A stretch of DNA of 64,000 nucleotides, from positions 434,001 through 498,000 of the forward strand of contig NZ_SMCV01000001.1 in assembly GCF_004342285.1 (NCBI RefSeq), written 5' to 3'. The position numbers and the translations under genes are program-made. The DNA comes from Klebsiella sp. BIGb0138. GTDB lineage: Bacteria; Pseudomonadota; Gammaproteobacteria; Enterobacterales; Enterobacteriaceae. Positions 18,075 through 27,994 of this stretch are shown here, piece after piece (within the stretch, counting starts at the first letter, position 1; the number at the start of each line of letters is the position of its first letter). The notes below the pieces were generated by a model, which did not search any database, was not told the DNA's origin, and was given only the letters and a program-made list of their open reading frames with translations.

Positions 18075-18703
18075 GAAAGCATCCTGTTTTATAAAAATGA
18101 ATTATTAATTGCGATTAGTTAAGAAAAAACGACTAATTTTATCATGTCAAATTAATGATTCCGCTGGTTTGGCATTAAAATCATACAGATACCGGTTCTC
18201 TAACTAATAAGCATCGAAGTTAGGTATTACATCAGCAGAGGAAAAAAAGTTTGAATGACATAAAGTGATATATCGAAAACTATAAGGCATTTACACAGGA
18301 ATTTTTCCTAGCACCAAACATTTCGAAACTTGTTCCACTCTAATGCATCTTGTTTTTGGGCCACAGTTTATTTTAAGCCCCTCCCCGTCACCTAATATAT
18401 TCGATAAAGTAGAATTTGAACAAAATACAATGCATACGAAAGAAATTTTATCATGATTGCCATCAGTAATAGCAACCGAAAAATAATATTTTAGAATCCC
18501 CTGAGTATATTCATCAATACACTCTTCAAAAATCAGAATATCAATGTAAACTATTGCATTATTTAAATCCTATAGATGCCAACGACATACAAATTCAGAT
18601 GTTAACTAAAAATCATAATCATAACAAAAATCTACAATTAAAATAGCAATCACATGATTTCATAAAATATAAAGCCGACACTCGTCGGCTTGATAAAAAC
18701 TAA
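18075..18703. other. non-coding DNA between acyltransferase and ugd
   Basis: About 630 bp of AT-rich DNA without a supported gene. It contains the ugd terminator (18672-18691) and must contain the promoter of the acyltransferase at 17064-18074. In K. pneumoniae O-antigen genes usually begin beyond ugd, but nothing of that kind is recognisable here. Confidence 0.55.
18672..18691 (-). terminator. Rho-independent terminator after ugd
   Basis: On the minus strand AAGCCGAC, a 4-nt loop and GTCGGCTT form an 8-bp stem followed by TATATTTTAT. It lies 12 nt after the ugd stop and closes the capsule locus. Confidence 0.85.
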
Positions 18704-19870
18704 TCAATCATTTCCAAATAAGTCTCTCGTATAGACTTTATCTGCAACATCGGATAGTTCTTCAGCCATTCTGTTTGAAACAATAACATCAGCTTCGTGC
18801 TTAAAAACAGTAAGGTCACGGACTACGCGCGAATGAAAAAACTCATCTTCTTGCATCACCGGTTCATAAATGATGACAGGGATCCCTTTTGCTTTTATAC
18901 GCTTCATTATTCCCTGAATAGAAGATGCACGGAAGTTATCAGAACCGCTTTTCATGATTAAACGATAGATACCCACGACCTTAGGCTTACGAGCCAGAAT
19001 TGAGTCTGCAATGAAATCTTTACGCGTACGGTTAGCATCAACGATTGCCGCAATAATATTGTTGGGTACCGACTCATAATTTGCTAGTAACTGTTTGGTA
19101 TCTTTTGGTAAACAATAACCACCATAACCAAATGAAGGATTGTTATAGTGATTACCAATACGCGGATCAAGACAAACACCTTCGATGATCTGCTTGCTGT
19201 TCAGACCTTGGCTTTCAGCATAGCTATCAAGTTCGTTAAAGTAAGCAACTCGTAATGCCAGATAGGTATTGGCAAACAATTTTATCGCTTCTGCTTCGGT
19301 CGAATCGGTGAATAATATCGGAATATCTTTTTTTATCGCCCCTTCCCGCAGCAATTCTGCGAATCGCTCAGCACGTTCAGAACGCTCACCGATAACGATA
19401 CGAGAGGGATACAAGTTATCAAACAATGCGCGACCTTCTCTCAGAAACTCCGGTGAGAAAATGACGTTATCAATTCCCAGGCGTTTCTTAATTTCTCGAG
19501 TAAAACCAACCGGGATTGTCGATTTAATGATCATTACCGTGTTCGGGTTGATCTCCGTGACATCACGAATGACCCCTTCAACGGTAGAGGTATTAAAGTA
19601 ATTTGTGTTCGGGTCGTAATCTGTAGGGGTAGCAATAATAACATAATCAGCATCTTGATAAGCGTCATGCTTATCTATAGTAGCTCGAAAATTGAGTGAT
19701 TTGTTAGTCAGGTACTGTTGAATTTCTTTGTCGACAATAGGTGAGTGCTTTTTATTAAGCATATCAATTTTGGTCTGAATGACATCTAAGGCAACCACTT
19801 CATGATGCTGCGCAATTAAGATGCCATTCGATAAACCAACATAACCGGTTCCAGCAATAGTAATTTTCAT
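18704..19870 (-). CDS. ugd: UDP-glucose 6-dehydrogenase
   Basis: Oxidises UDP-glucose to UDP-glucuronate with two NAD+ molecules, supplying uronic acid for the capsule. The 388-residue length is typical. NAD-binding motif GTGYVG is at residues 7-12; the catalytic Cys is C253 in [12 protein letters not shown]; the STIPVG segment is at 117-122. This is the conserved right-hand marker of Klebsiella capsule loci. It lies 233 bp from the gnd stop, with a terminator between them, so it may have its own promoter. The product feeds Uge, which converts UDP-glucuronate to UDP-galacturonate. Confidence 0.97.
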   Translation of the reverse strand: MKITIAGTGYVGLSNGILIAQHHEVVALDVIQTKIDMLNKKHSPIVDKEIQQYLTNKSLNFRATIDKHDAYQDADYVIIATPTDYDPNTNYFNTSTVEGVIRDVTEINPNTVMIIKSTIPVGFTREIKKRLGIDNVIFSPEFLREGRALFDNLYPSRIVIGERSERAERFAELLREGAIKKDIPILFTDSTEAEAIKLFANTYLALRVAYFNELDSYAESQGLNSKQIIEGVCLDPRIGNHYNNPSFGYGGYCLPKDTKQLLANYESVPNNIIAAIVDANRTRKDFIADSILARKPKVVGIYRLIMKSGSDNFRASSIQGIMKRIKAKGIPVIIYEPVMQEDEFFHSRVVRDLTVFKHEADVIVSNRMAEELSDVADKVYTRDLFGND

Positions 19871-20049
19871 TCGTTTACACTTACATCAGTTAACTAGCCG
19901 ATGGCGTTAGCCACACGATTTAATGTTACTCTGTGCGGTTTTACTCCGAAAGAAATTACCTGTCAAGAATATAATTAACATGACTAAGGAATATTATGAA
20001 AATTCTAGACAAAATACTCAGGCTATTAAATAAATAACAAGAAACCAGA

Positions 20050-20077
20050 AAATCCCGACACAGTAGCGCCGGGATTG
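20050..20077 (-). terminator. Rho-independent terminator after gnd
   Basis: On the minus strand AATCCCG pairs with CGGGATT followed by TTCTGGTTTC; the stem begins about 27 nt after the gnd stop. The loop is fairly long. Confidence 0.7.
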
Positions 20078-20103
20078 AAATATCAATAAGTTAACTCAGG
20101 CTA

Positions 20104-21507
20104 TTACAGCCAGTCAGTATGGAATACCCCTTCTTTATCAGTGCGCTTATAAGTATGAGCACCGAAATAATCACGCTGAGCCTGAATCAGGTTGGCTGGT
20201 AGAACCGCAGAACGATAACTATCGTAGTATGCAATAGCAGCAGAAAAAGTTGGTACCGGTATACCATTCTGCACAGCATAAGCAACTACATCACGCAAAG
20301 CCTGCTGATATTCATCAGCAATCTGTTTGAAGTACGGTGCCAGCAGCAGGTTAGCGATACAAACATTCTGCTCGTAAGCATCAGTGATCTTCTGCAGAAA
20401 CTGAGCACGAATGATGCAACCGGCACGGAAGATTTTGGCAATTTCACCGTAGTTCAGATCCCAGTTGTATTCATCAGATGCAGCACGCAACTGAGAGAAG
20501 CCTTGTGCATAGGAAACAATTTTGCCAAGGTAAAGAGCCCGACGAACTTTCTCGATAAACTCAGCCTTATCACCAGCCGTTTGAGCTTTTGGACCCGTCA
20601 GGACTTTAGAAGCGGCAACACGCTGGTCCTTCAGTGAAGAAATGTAACGCGCAAAGACAGATTCAGTAATCAGGGATAGCGGTTCGCCCAGGTCGAGTGA
20701 ACTCTGGCTGGTCCATTTACCTGTACCTTTGTTGGCAGCTTCATCAAGAATCACATCAACAAGGTATTTTCCTTCCTCGTCTTTTTTAGTGAAGATGTCT
20801 TTGGTGATATCAATCAGGTAGCTGCTGAGTTCGCCTTCGTTCCACTCAGTAAAGGTTGTTGCCAGTTCTTCATTAGACAGAGCAAGGCCACCTTTCAGCA
20901 AAGCGTATGCCTCCGCAATAAGCTGCATATCGCCATACTCAATGCCGTTATGAACCATCTTCACATAGTGACCAGCACCGTCGGCACCAATATAGGCGAC
21001 ACAAGGTTCACCATCTTCTGCACGAGCAGCGATCTGCTCAAGAATTGGCGCTACCAGCTCATAAGCTTCTTTTTGCCCACCAGGCATGATAGATGGACCC
21101 TTCAGCGCGCCCTCTTCCCCACCAGAAACCCCAGTACCGATGAAGTTAAAGCCTTCAGCAGACAATTCGCGGTTGCGACGAATAGTATCCTGGAAGAAAG
21201 TGTTGCCACCATCAATAATGATATCACCCTTATCGAGATAAGGTTTAAGAGAGTCAATCGCGCTATCCGTACCAGCACCCGCTTTCACCATTAACAAGAT
21301 ACGGCGAGGAGTTTCAAGGGATTCAACAAACTCTTTGACGGTATAATATGGAACCAGTTTCTTGCCAGGGTTCTCGGCAATCACTTCTTCGGTTTTTTCA
21401 CGGGAGCGGTTGAAAACAGAGACGGTATAACCACGGCTTTCGATGTTGAGCGCAAGGTTGCGCCCCATCACTGCCATACCGACAACCCCGATCTGTTGCT
21501 TGGACAT
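20104..21507 (-). CDS. gnd: 6-phosphogluconate dehydrogenase, decarboxylating
   Basis: Cytoplasmic enzyme of the oxidative pentose phosphate pathway: 6-phosphogluconate to ribulose-5-phosphate with NADPH. It has the NADP-binding motif [15 protein letters not shown] at the start, the [11 protein letters not shown] substrate motif and the KGTGKWTSQ region. Starting at the ATG at 21507, with AGGAG upstream, gives the canonical 468 residues; the longer frame from 21543 adds 12 residues that homologues lack. It is a conserved marker inside enterobacterial polysaccharide loci and is often recombined with them. Confidence 0.97.
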   Translation of the reverse strand: MSKQQIGVVGMAVMGRNLALNIESRGYTVSVFNRSREKTEEVIAENPGKKLVPYYTVKEFVESLETPRRILLMVKAGAGTDSAIDSLKPYLDKGDIIIDGGNTFFQDTIRRNRELSAEGFNFIGTGVSGGEEGALKGPSIMPGGQKEAYELVAPILEQIAARAEDGEPCVAYIGADGAGHYVKMVHNGIEYGDMQLIAEAYALLKGGLALSNEELATTFTEWNEGELSSYLIDITKDIFTKKDEEGKYLVDVILDEAANKGTGKWTSQSSLDLGEPLSLITESVFARYISSLKDQRVAASKVLTGPKAQTAGDKAEFIEKVRRALYLGKIVSYAQGFSQLRAASDEYNWDLNYGEIAKIFRAGCIIRAQFLQKITDAYEQNVCIANLLLAPYFKQIADEYQQALRDVVAYAVQNGIPVPTFSAAIAYYDSYRSAVLPANLIQAQRDYFGAHTYKRTDKEGVFHTDWL

Positions 21508-21698
21508 TACATACTCCTGTCTGGTGTGGTCGCTGCGACACATTCGCAGCTTAAAAGTAGAATTATATTAGCTTAAAGTAAGTAATGCGCATAGACATAA
21601 AATATCTATAAATGGTATGTCACAATGAAGCTATTGTATAGCATATATATCAAAGCGTACATCACTAAGCAAACAAATGAATAAGTATCAAAATCCCT

Positions 21699-22835
21699 TT
21701 AGCTTTTGTCAAGTGCATTTCTAATAATTTTCCGTCCTAATATAATTCCATTTCTCTCAACGTATTTGAACAGATTTAAAGCAATACAGTATGTAAACGG
21801 CAAAGATATTAATGCACTAAGAATAAAACGCATCGGTGATGCTAAATTTAAAAAGTCAGTATATTGAACCAGTATTCCAATCACCGGAATCACTATCATC
21901 AAATGTAACAAATACACAGAGTAAGATACGTCCCCAAGAAACTGGCTAAGACGTAACGATAGAAATTTTCTTATAAATTTAACAAAATGCCTTGCTTGAC
22001 ACTTGTTATCATATGGCATTAACAGCATTGCCATACCAATAATAAGGAAACATTCAATAACCATCCTAATTGGAGAAATAAAATACCCCATAGCATATGC
22101 AGTAACAGGTGATAACAATGCAGTTAATACATACATTTTTTTACTTTCCGAAACTGCTTTATATATAAGCATTCCAGAAATGAAAAGTGGTAGCTTAAAT
22201 AGTATCATCGAAGGCATTTCGAATGCAGAAAAATACTCTGAAAAAAAACAAGAGCTAATAATACATAGAAGAATCATAGTGATAGATGCATAAATAAATC
22301 CAAGCCTAGTAATTAATAGCATAATAAAGGGGAACACTGCATAATATTGCATCTCAAGGCCGATACTCCAATCAGGCAGTACTGTCCTAAATGAATAATA
22401 AGGCATAAAACCAAATAAAAAAGAGTAGTGTGTTATAATATTTAAAAAAGACGAATCCGCGTATCGTGAGGTTTCAGTCTGTGTTAAAGGCCAAGCACTT
22501 GCTATGTTATCTCGAAAATGACCAAATAACTCACCAAAAGAAAAAGCGAAAATCAAAAGAATATAGTAAAGAGGTGCGATTCGAAAAAAACGTCTTATCC
22601 AAAAAATGCACATTGTTTTTAACGAATTCCATGGTTCAAAATGACGTCTTTCAATATAGTTTTTTGCCATCAAATAGCCTGACAATAAAATAAAAAGATC
22701 AACTCCAAGGTCGGGATTACTTAATAATGGAATGTTACATTGGGTCAAAATACATATATGTCCAAGTAACACCCATAAAGAAGCATAGCCACGTAATCCA
22801 TCCAATTCGGGGGACCAATTTTTGCTTTGTGACAT
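21699..22835 (-). CDS. OafA-like acyltransferase of the capsule locus
   Basis: A 378-residue acyltransferase-3 family protein. It starts WSPELDGLRGYASLWVLLGH, the classic OafA-type N-terminus with the RGYA motif and conserved His, then DLGVDLFILLSGYLMAKNYI. About ten membrane segments follow. It is AT-rich and lies 155 bp after the glycosidase gene on the same strand, inside galF-gnd, so it most likely acetylates the capsule repeat unit. This is the only acyltransferase of the four that is within the capsule cluster proper. Confidence 0.85.
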   Translation of the reverse strand: MSQSKNWSPELDGLRGYASLWVLLGHICILTQCNIPLLSNPDLGVDLFILLSGYLMAKNYIERRHFEPWNSLKTMCIFWIRRFFRIAPLYYILLIFAFSFGELFGHFRDNIASAWPLTQTETSRYADSSFLNIITHYSFLFGFMPYYSFRTVLPDWSIGLEMQYYAVFPFIMLLITRLGFIYASITMILLCIISSCFFSEYFSAFEMPSMILFKLPLFISGMLIYKAVSESKKMYVLTALLSPVTAYAMGYFISPIRMVIECFLIIGMAMLLMPYDNKCQARHFVKFIRKFLSLRLSQFLGDVSYSVYLLHLMIVIPVIGILVQYTDFLNLASPMRFILSALISLPFTYCIALNLFKYVERNGIILGRKIIRNALDKS

Positions 22836-22989
22836 CTATTCACCACAAAATATTGAGTTTAGATACAAAGACTCTAAAAACCTTTTCCAAAACATGCTGT
22901 AAAATTGAAATAAATAGCATGTCACCCATTATATTATTTATCAAGACCACAATAAAATCTTAATAAATTTTAAAAAACTTAAAGGGGAT

Positions 22990-24018
22990 TCATTTTTCAT
23001 CTAACTTCTGTAATTCGAGTGCAGCCGTTTTAGGTTTTAGATTCTGTCTGAAAAGACCAAAATTATGTTCCCTGTTAGATTTATCGGGACCATCATCAAT
23101 TAAGTCATATAACCAAACACCTTTTATATAATCTCTTTTCTTAGCCTCAGAAATATAATTTTTTATAGTGAATGCTGCAATACTTTCTGAAGTTCCTCCG
23201 ACGCCACTATAAACAGGAACACCATATTCAGTTAAATACACAGAAATATTTACATTGTATTTTCTTTTAAAATATTCATGGAATTTATCGATTTGATTTA
23301 TGTTACCAGCAGCACTTTTAAGTTTAACATCTGGAAGCTGAAATGAATATGGATGAATGGATACTCCATCAATATATTTTAGAATGCCCTTTTCTACTAA
23401 TATATTAAACCATTCAGTACCAGTTAAACCTGTTTTTTTATTTACACCATTTAATGAATTAAAGCCTCCAGCTATGACAATCGCAGATGGATCTACTTGT
23501 CTAATTGCAATACTCGTAGCCTTAACTAAGTTAAAATAGTCATTTGCTGATGGAATCACACGAGTAGACCTTTGTATACCAGTACCATTTGTCCACTCAT
23601 TCCAAACTTCATAATACTTAACTTTACCCTTAAATCTTTTTGCCGTCCAAGCTGCATAGTTAGCAAATCCTTTTACTGCATCTTCAGATAAAGGGTATCC
23701 TCCAGAATCATAATGCTTATTTCCATAAGCAAGAATCAGCATACCAGAAATTCCGTAATTAGAGCTCTCCATGAATGCCTGGTCAGATTTTCTTAGTCTG
23801 TCACTAACCTTATATATATTTTTTTGCTCCTCAATACCTCCCCATCCATAATCACCTCTAAAAGAGGTAAATCCATATTGTTTTAATAGCCTAAGATATG
23901 CCGCCGGGTCATTTTTATATCGCCCAAAATGTGTACACACCCCAATTTCCATCGATGATAAGGCAATTAACGGCCAAAAGACTAAAATTAGCAACAAACC
24001 TTTCATCAGTCTAATCAT
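22990..24018 (-). CDS. GH39-like periplasmic glycoside hydrolase
   Basis: A 342-residue protein with an N-terminal signal sequence (KGLLLILVFWPLIALSS) and a (beta/alpha)8 glycosidase fold of clan GH-A. The predicted acid/base Glu is E141 in EVWNEW and the nucleophile is E264 in YLTEYG; RGDYGW near residue 54 is also typical. It resembles GH39-type proteins such as PslG, which cut the exopolysaccharide made by their own cluster. Located in a capsule operon, it may trim or release chains, or regulate length, in the periplasm. GGGAGA precedes the ATG at 24018. The substrate is not determined. It could also be a lipoprotein-free secreted enzyme; no lipobox is seen. Confidence 0.75.
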   Translation of the reverse strand: MIRLMKGLLLILVFWPLIALSSMEIGVCTHFGRYKNDPAAYLRLLKQYGFTSFRGDYGWGGIEEQKNIYKVSDRLRKSDQAFMESSNYGISGMLILAYGNKHYDSGGYPLSEDAVKGFANYAAWTAKRFKGKVKYYEVWNEWTNGTGIQRSTRVIPSANDYFNLVKATSIAIRQVDPSAIVIAGGFNSLNGVNKKTGLTGTEWFNILVEKGILKYIDGVSIHPYSFQLPDVKLKSAAGNINQIDKFHEYFKRKYNVNISVYLTEYGVPVYSGVGGTSESIAAFTIKNYISEAKKRDYIKGVWLYDLIDDGPDKSNREHNFGLFRQNLKPKTAALELQKLDEK

Positions 24019-24033
24019 ATTAATCTCCCAAAA

Positions 24034-25089
24034 TTATTGGTGTTCTAAGGACTTAATGATAGTATTAATCTTGAATGCAGAATCGTACCAAGAAAAACGC
24101 TTGAAATTAATAAAGCCAGATTGAACTAATTTCTCACGCAAAATAGAATCAGTTGTGATCTGGTTAATCGCTTCTAAAATTTCGCTATCAGACTCCGGGT
24201 CAAAATAAATGGCACTCCTTCCCAGAACTTCAATCATAGATGCACGATTTGATGAGACAACTGGACATCCACACGCCTGAGCTTCTAAGGGGGGTATACC
24301 AAAGCCTTCATAGAGTGAAGGGAAAATAAAGCAAGACGCATTAGAATATAATTCAGCCAATTCTTCATCACTGACGCGACCAAGAAATGAAATCCGACTA
24401 TCCTCAGAAGTCAAATCGATGCCATTAAATGCTTTTGTTTTTCCGCCAATTATTTTAAGTTGTAACGCCCCATCATACTTACTGAAAGCCCTTATAAGAC
24501 CATGAAAATTCTTATGATAGTTTTGTGAAGAAACTGCTAGAATATAAGGCATGCCAAAAGAATCTTTTTTTATATCCTTACCCGTAAACACATCACTTAC
24601 AGAATTATAGATTACTGATATTTTATCTTCATCACAGTTATAATGTTCAGAAATGTCCTTTTTCGAGAAATCACTTACTGTAAGGATTGCCCTGCTATTA
24701 CGCAACAATAACGGTGTCAATAAACCATAAAGGGTTCGAAATTTTAAAGAATAACTTTGTGGATATTTTAAATATGTTATATCATGTATAGTACTAATTT
24801 GATTATGATAAAATGCTGGTGCAGCATTACATAAGTTCAGCAAAAGTGGAGATTGTTTTTGGCGAAGAAAAAATGGTAAAGTTATTTGCTCCCAATAATG
24901 CCCACTCCCCCCTTTCACTTCTAAAATATCCCCTCCCTCTAAGTCATCAAAATTAATTACATCATTAACTGATGGAACTAAAAAAGTGATATCATTCCTT
25001 ATTTTGTTAAGCTGTTTCGAAATTTCTCTGGCAAAGCGCTGCACACCAGTGATTTTTTGTGACAAAAATCTGGCATTTATATAAATCAC
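24034..25089 (-). CDS. GT4-family glycosyltransferase
   Basis: Capsule repeat-unit glycosyltransferase of about 351 residues in the GT-B fold, family 4. N-terminal IYINARFLSQKITGVQRFAR is typical of GT4 enzymes in such clusters; the C-terminal half has FPSLYEGFGIPPLEAQACGC with the E-x7-E nucleotide-sugar motif. The start is uncertain: homologues begin at the INARF segment, which fits a GTG at 25089; the open frame runs up to 25137 but adds an unlikely hydrophobic stretch. It ends 15 bp before the glycosidase start, so the two are co-transcribed. Donor and linkage cannot be assigned. Confidence 0.82.
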   Translation of the reverse strand: MIYINARFLSQKITGVQRFAREISKQLNKIRNDITFLVPSVNDVINFDDLEGGDILEVKGGSGHYWEQITLPFFLRQKQSPLLLNLCNAAPAFYHNQISTIHDITYLKYPQSYSLKFRTLYGLLTPLLLRNSRAILTVSDFSKKDISEHYNCDEDKISVIYNSVSDVFTGKDIKKDSFGMPYILAVSSQNYHKNFHGLIRAFSKYDGALQLKIIGGKTKAFNGIDLTSEDSRISFLGRVSDEELAELYSNASCFIFPSLYEGFGIPPLEAQACGCPVVSSNRASMIEVLGRSAIYFDPESDSEILEAINQITTDSILREKLVQSGFINFKRFSWYDSAFKINTIIKSLEHQ

Positions 25090-25245
25090 AAGGAATTTTT
25101 CCTTATACAAAAATGAAATTATAGAGTGAAATGTCAAACTAAAGATAGTACACTAAACCGTCAAAATTACGATTATATATAAGCCATCTTTGCAATTGTT
25201 TAATATGATAAATGTATATTTGCACTAATTGGCAGATCATAATAA

Positions 25246-26673
25246 CTAGTAAGCACCATCTTTTTTTAATACAACCCCAATAGTTTTAAAAAGTATAGCT
25301 ATATCATTCCACATCGACCAGTTTTTCACATACCAAGCATCTAGATAAACGCGAGTTTCATAATCAACATCACTACGTCCGCTAACCTGCCATAACCCAG
25401 TCATTCCAGGTTTACTCAGCAGATAGTAATCCACTTCATCTGAATACCTTTCTAGTTCAGCTGTAATTATAGGCCGCGGACCAACAAGGCTCATTTCGCC
25501 TCTTAGCACATTAAACAACTGAGGTAACTCATCGAGACTTGTTTTTCTCAAAAATTTACCTATATCCGTAATACGAGGATCATCCTTTAACTTAAAAGTA
25601 GCATACCATTCTTCTTTTGCTTCTGGATTAGATTTTAAAAGCTCATCAAGAACCTCTTTAGAATTGGTTACCATGGAGCGAAACTTCAAGCATTTAAAAG
25701 GTCTACCGCCCTTACCTATACGTTCATGACCGTATATAGCTGGTCCATTATCTTTTTTTACTTTGAAGGCAATATAAAGTAAAAGTGGAGAACTAACTAA
25801 AATAATTGCTAATGAGCCTAATATATCAAACGTTCTTTTAAGCATTCTCGATGATAGCTTTGCCAAATTCTGATGAACCCTGAATATCATTACTTCATGA
25901 CTAAAGATAAAGGACATATCAGTACTATCAAGTGGAATCCCTCGCAAAGTTGGTATTACTGAAACATATCGATACCCATTAATCATGAATAGTCTCAACC
26001 AATCATTTCGTAAATTCCCCTGAGTAGATTCTAGAGCAACTATGAACTGAGTTTGCTGATCAAAATGTTTACATAATTCTGTGGGGGAGTAATATTCAAC
26101 AGGAACTCCCTCAATTGATGAATGTTTTTTTTCATCATCAGCCGCAATAAATTTTACTACTTTAAAACCTAAGTTGCTCTCACCATTGATAGCCTTCCAT
26201 GCTTCAATTGCATTTCTACCATTACCAATAATTACAGTATCGCGTTTCCAAAAACCAAAAGTATTTAGAATCTTTTTAGTCAACATTCTACATATGGGAA
26301 CAAATAGCAAAATATACAGCCATGTAAAAACCCAGATGTACCATGATAAATACCAATTGGCAAAGGCCAAAACAGCTATTTCAATTGCCGAAACTATAAT
26401 TAGAGTTCGCAATATTTCTTTGAGTTCAAACCAAAAAGTTTTACGATAAAAATAATGGCGCAATCTGATTGAATACCAGGCAACACAAAATAAACCAAGA
26501 CAAAAATGTAAAGCAGTCCAGTCATTTATATGTTTATCTTGAATCAATGATGCACTATCAGTCACTAACACATAAGTAGTAAATACCCCAAGGTATATAG
26601 ATAATGTAAAACTGAGAAAATCAGATAGTGCCAGTAGTATACTAGCACTTAAGTTTCTACCCGGATGAGTCAT
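25246..26673 (-). CDS. wbaP: undecaprenyl-phosphate galactose-1-phosphate transferase
   Basis: Initiating enzyme: transfers a hexose-1-phosphate to undecaprenyl phosphate on the inner face of the membrane. Of 475 residues, the N-terminal part has four membrane segments, a Rossmann-like middle domain (TVIIGNGRNAIEAW) follows, then a fifth membrane segment and the catalytic domain with KCLKFRSM, RKTSLDELPQLFNVL, MSLVGPRP and GMTGLWQVSGR. The overall form matches WbaP (galactose) rather than WcaJ (glucose), the two alternatives in Klebsiella, so the first sugar is probably galactose. It is about 100-160 bp from its neighbours on the same strand. Confidence 0.9.
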   Translation of the reverse strand: MTHPGRNLSASILLALSDFLSFTLSIYLGVFTTYVLVTDSASLIQDKHINDWTALHFCLGLFCVAWYSIRLRHYFYRKTFWFELKEILRTLIIVSAIEIAVLAFANWYLSWYIWVFTWLYILLFVPICRMLTKKILNTFGFWKRDTVIIGNGRNAIEAWKAINGESNLGFKVVKFIAADDEKKHSSIEGVPVEYYSPTELCKHFDQQTQFIVALESTQGNLRNDWLRLFMINGYRYVSVIPTLRGIPLDSTDMSFIFSHEVMIFRVHQNLAKLSSRMLKRTFDILGSLAIILVSSPLLLYIAFKVKKDNGPAIYGHERIGKGGRPFKCLKFRSMVTNSKEVLDELLKSNPEAKEEWYATFKLKDDPRITDIGKFLRKTSLDELPQLFNVLRGEMSLVGPRPIITAELERYSDEVDYYLLSKPGMTGLWQVSGRSDVDYETRVYLDAWYVKNWSMWNDIAILFKTIGVVLKKDGAY

Positions 26674-26776
26674 ATATCCTCACTAACTGTTGAATCCAAT
26701 AAAATGGAGAGCTCACTTATATTGACTAGTAGCGTTTAATAGAAAACACTACAATTAGCTGAATAGGGACGATTTG

Positions 26777-27928
26777 CTAGTATTTTATTCTTTTGATTTC
26801 TTGGAATTGTAGCCACCTATTATTAATATAGGTATCCATTTCATTTTTAAATCTTTCTACAGAAAATTGCATCGCATTTTTTCTACATACATTAGGTTCA
26901 AAAATGTGCTGCATGTTTTCGAATTCTTTTACTGCATCTACAAGTGATTGTACATCTTGATTATGAAAAAAAACTCCCGTAGGTGCAATAACATCATGCG
27001 GTCGCACCGTTTCTAGGGCCCCACCTTTACCAAAAGCAATTACTGGAGTACCACATGCCTGAGCCTCTACAGGCGTAATGCCAAAATCTTCCTCTGCCGC
27101 AAAAACAAATGCTTTAGCTTTTTGCATGTGTTCTTGCATAACAGTGTTATCTTGATATCCTAAAATATTTATATTTTTAGTCGCTTTTGATTTTATCTTT
27201 GACATTTCAGAACCATCACCAATTACTACTAACTTTTTATCTGGCATATGACTGAATGCTTCAACAATAAGATCTATACGCTTATATGGTACCATGCGAG
27301 ATGCAGTGAAGTAATAGTCATCTTTATTTTCATGAAGAGTAAACCTACCGACATCAACAGGTGGGTATATAACATCAGCATGACGCCCATATACCTTATT
27401 TATACGTCTTGCAATAAAATGGGAATTTGCGATAAAATGATCGACACCATTTGCTGTACGGTAATCCCATAGTCTTATTTTATGCAATAGCCATTTAGCA
27501 AGTAACCCTTTTATACCTTTATCAAGATTAGCTTCTTTTAAGTATTGATGCTGAAGATCCCAAGCATATCTTATTGGAGAATGTACATATGAAATGTGCA
27601 TTTGATCAGGACCAGTTAGAATACCTTTTGACACTGCATGGCTGCTTGAGAGTATAATGTCATGTTTAGAAACATCTAATTGCTCAACAGCTAATGGCAT
27701 CAACGGAAGATATTTTTGATACTTAGTCTTAGCGCCCGGTAGTTTTTGAACAAAAGTAGTAGTCGCAATCTTTCCATTAAATAACTGTCTATCATTTTCT
27801 GAGAGGAAATCAACTACGGAATACAATTTAGATTCTGGATAGAGATCTATAAATTCTTTAATTACTTTTTCCGCGCCTGCATATGTTACAAGCCAATCAG
27901 CTACGATACCAATATCCGCATCTCGCAT
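26777..27928 (-). CDS. wbaZ: WbaZ-like GT4 glycosyltransferase
   Basis: A GT4 glycosyltransferase of about 383 residues like the WbaZ proteins that accompany WbaP in Klebsiella capsule loci. N-terminal IVADWLVTYAGAEKVIKEF, central YVHSPIRYAWDLQHQYL, and C-terminal FAAEEDFGITPVEAQACG with the E-x7-E motif. It probably adds the second sugar (mannose in described WbaZ enzymes) to Und-PP-galactose; manC and manB just upstream supply GDP-mannose. The ATG at 27928 with AAGG upstream is preferred over the open-frame start at 27946. Confidence 0.82.
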   Translation of the reverse strand: MRDADIGIVADWLVTYAGAEKVIKEFIDLYPESKLYSVVDFLSENDRQLFNGKIATTTFVQKLPGAKTKYQKYLPLMPLAVEQLDVSKHDIILSSSHAVSKGILTGPDQMHISYVHSPIRYAWDLQHQYLKEANLDKGIKGLLAKWLLHKIRLWDYRTANGVDHFIANSHFIARRINKVYGRHADVIYPPVDVGRFTLHENKDDYYFTASRMVPYKRIDLIVEAFSHMPDKKLVVIGDGSEMSKIKSKATKNINILGYQDNTVMQEHMQKAKAFVFAAEEDFGITPVEAQACGTPVIAFGKGGALETVRPHDVIAPTGVFFHNQDVQSLVDAVKEFENMQHIFEPNVCRKNAMQFSVERFKNEMDTYINNRWLQFQEIKRIKY

Positions 27929-27965
27929 TACATTTAACCTTAGCACTAAAAAGAGTTAATCAAGA

Positions 27966-27985
27966 GTAGGTAGAGAACTACCTAC
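27966..27985 (-). terminator. hairpin between manB and wbaZ
   Basis: GTAGGTAG, a 4-nt loop and CTACCTAC form a perfect 8-bp stem just after the manB stop. The plus strand has TTTT after it, while the minus strand has only a weak TCTTGATT tract, so it may attenuate or stabilise rather than end the transcript. Confidence 0.5.
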
Positions 27986-27994
27986 TTTTCGACT

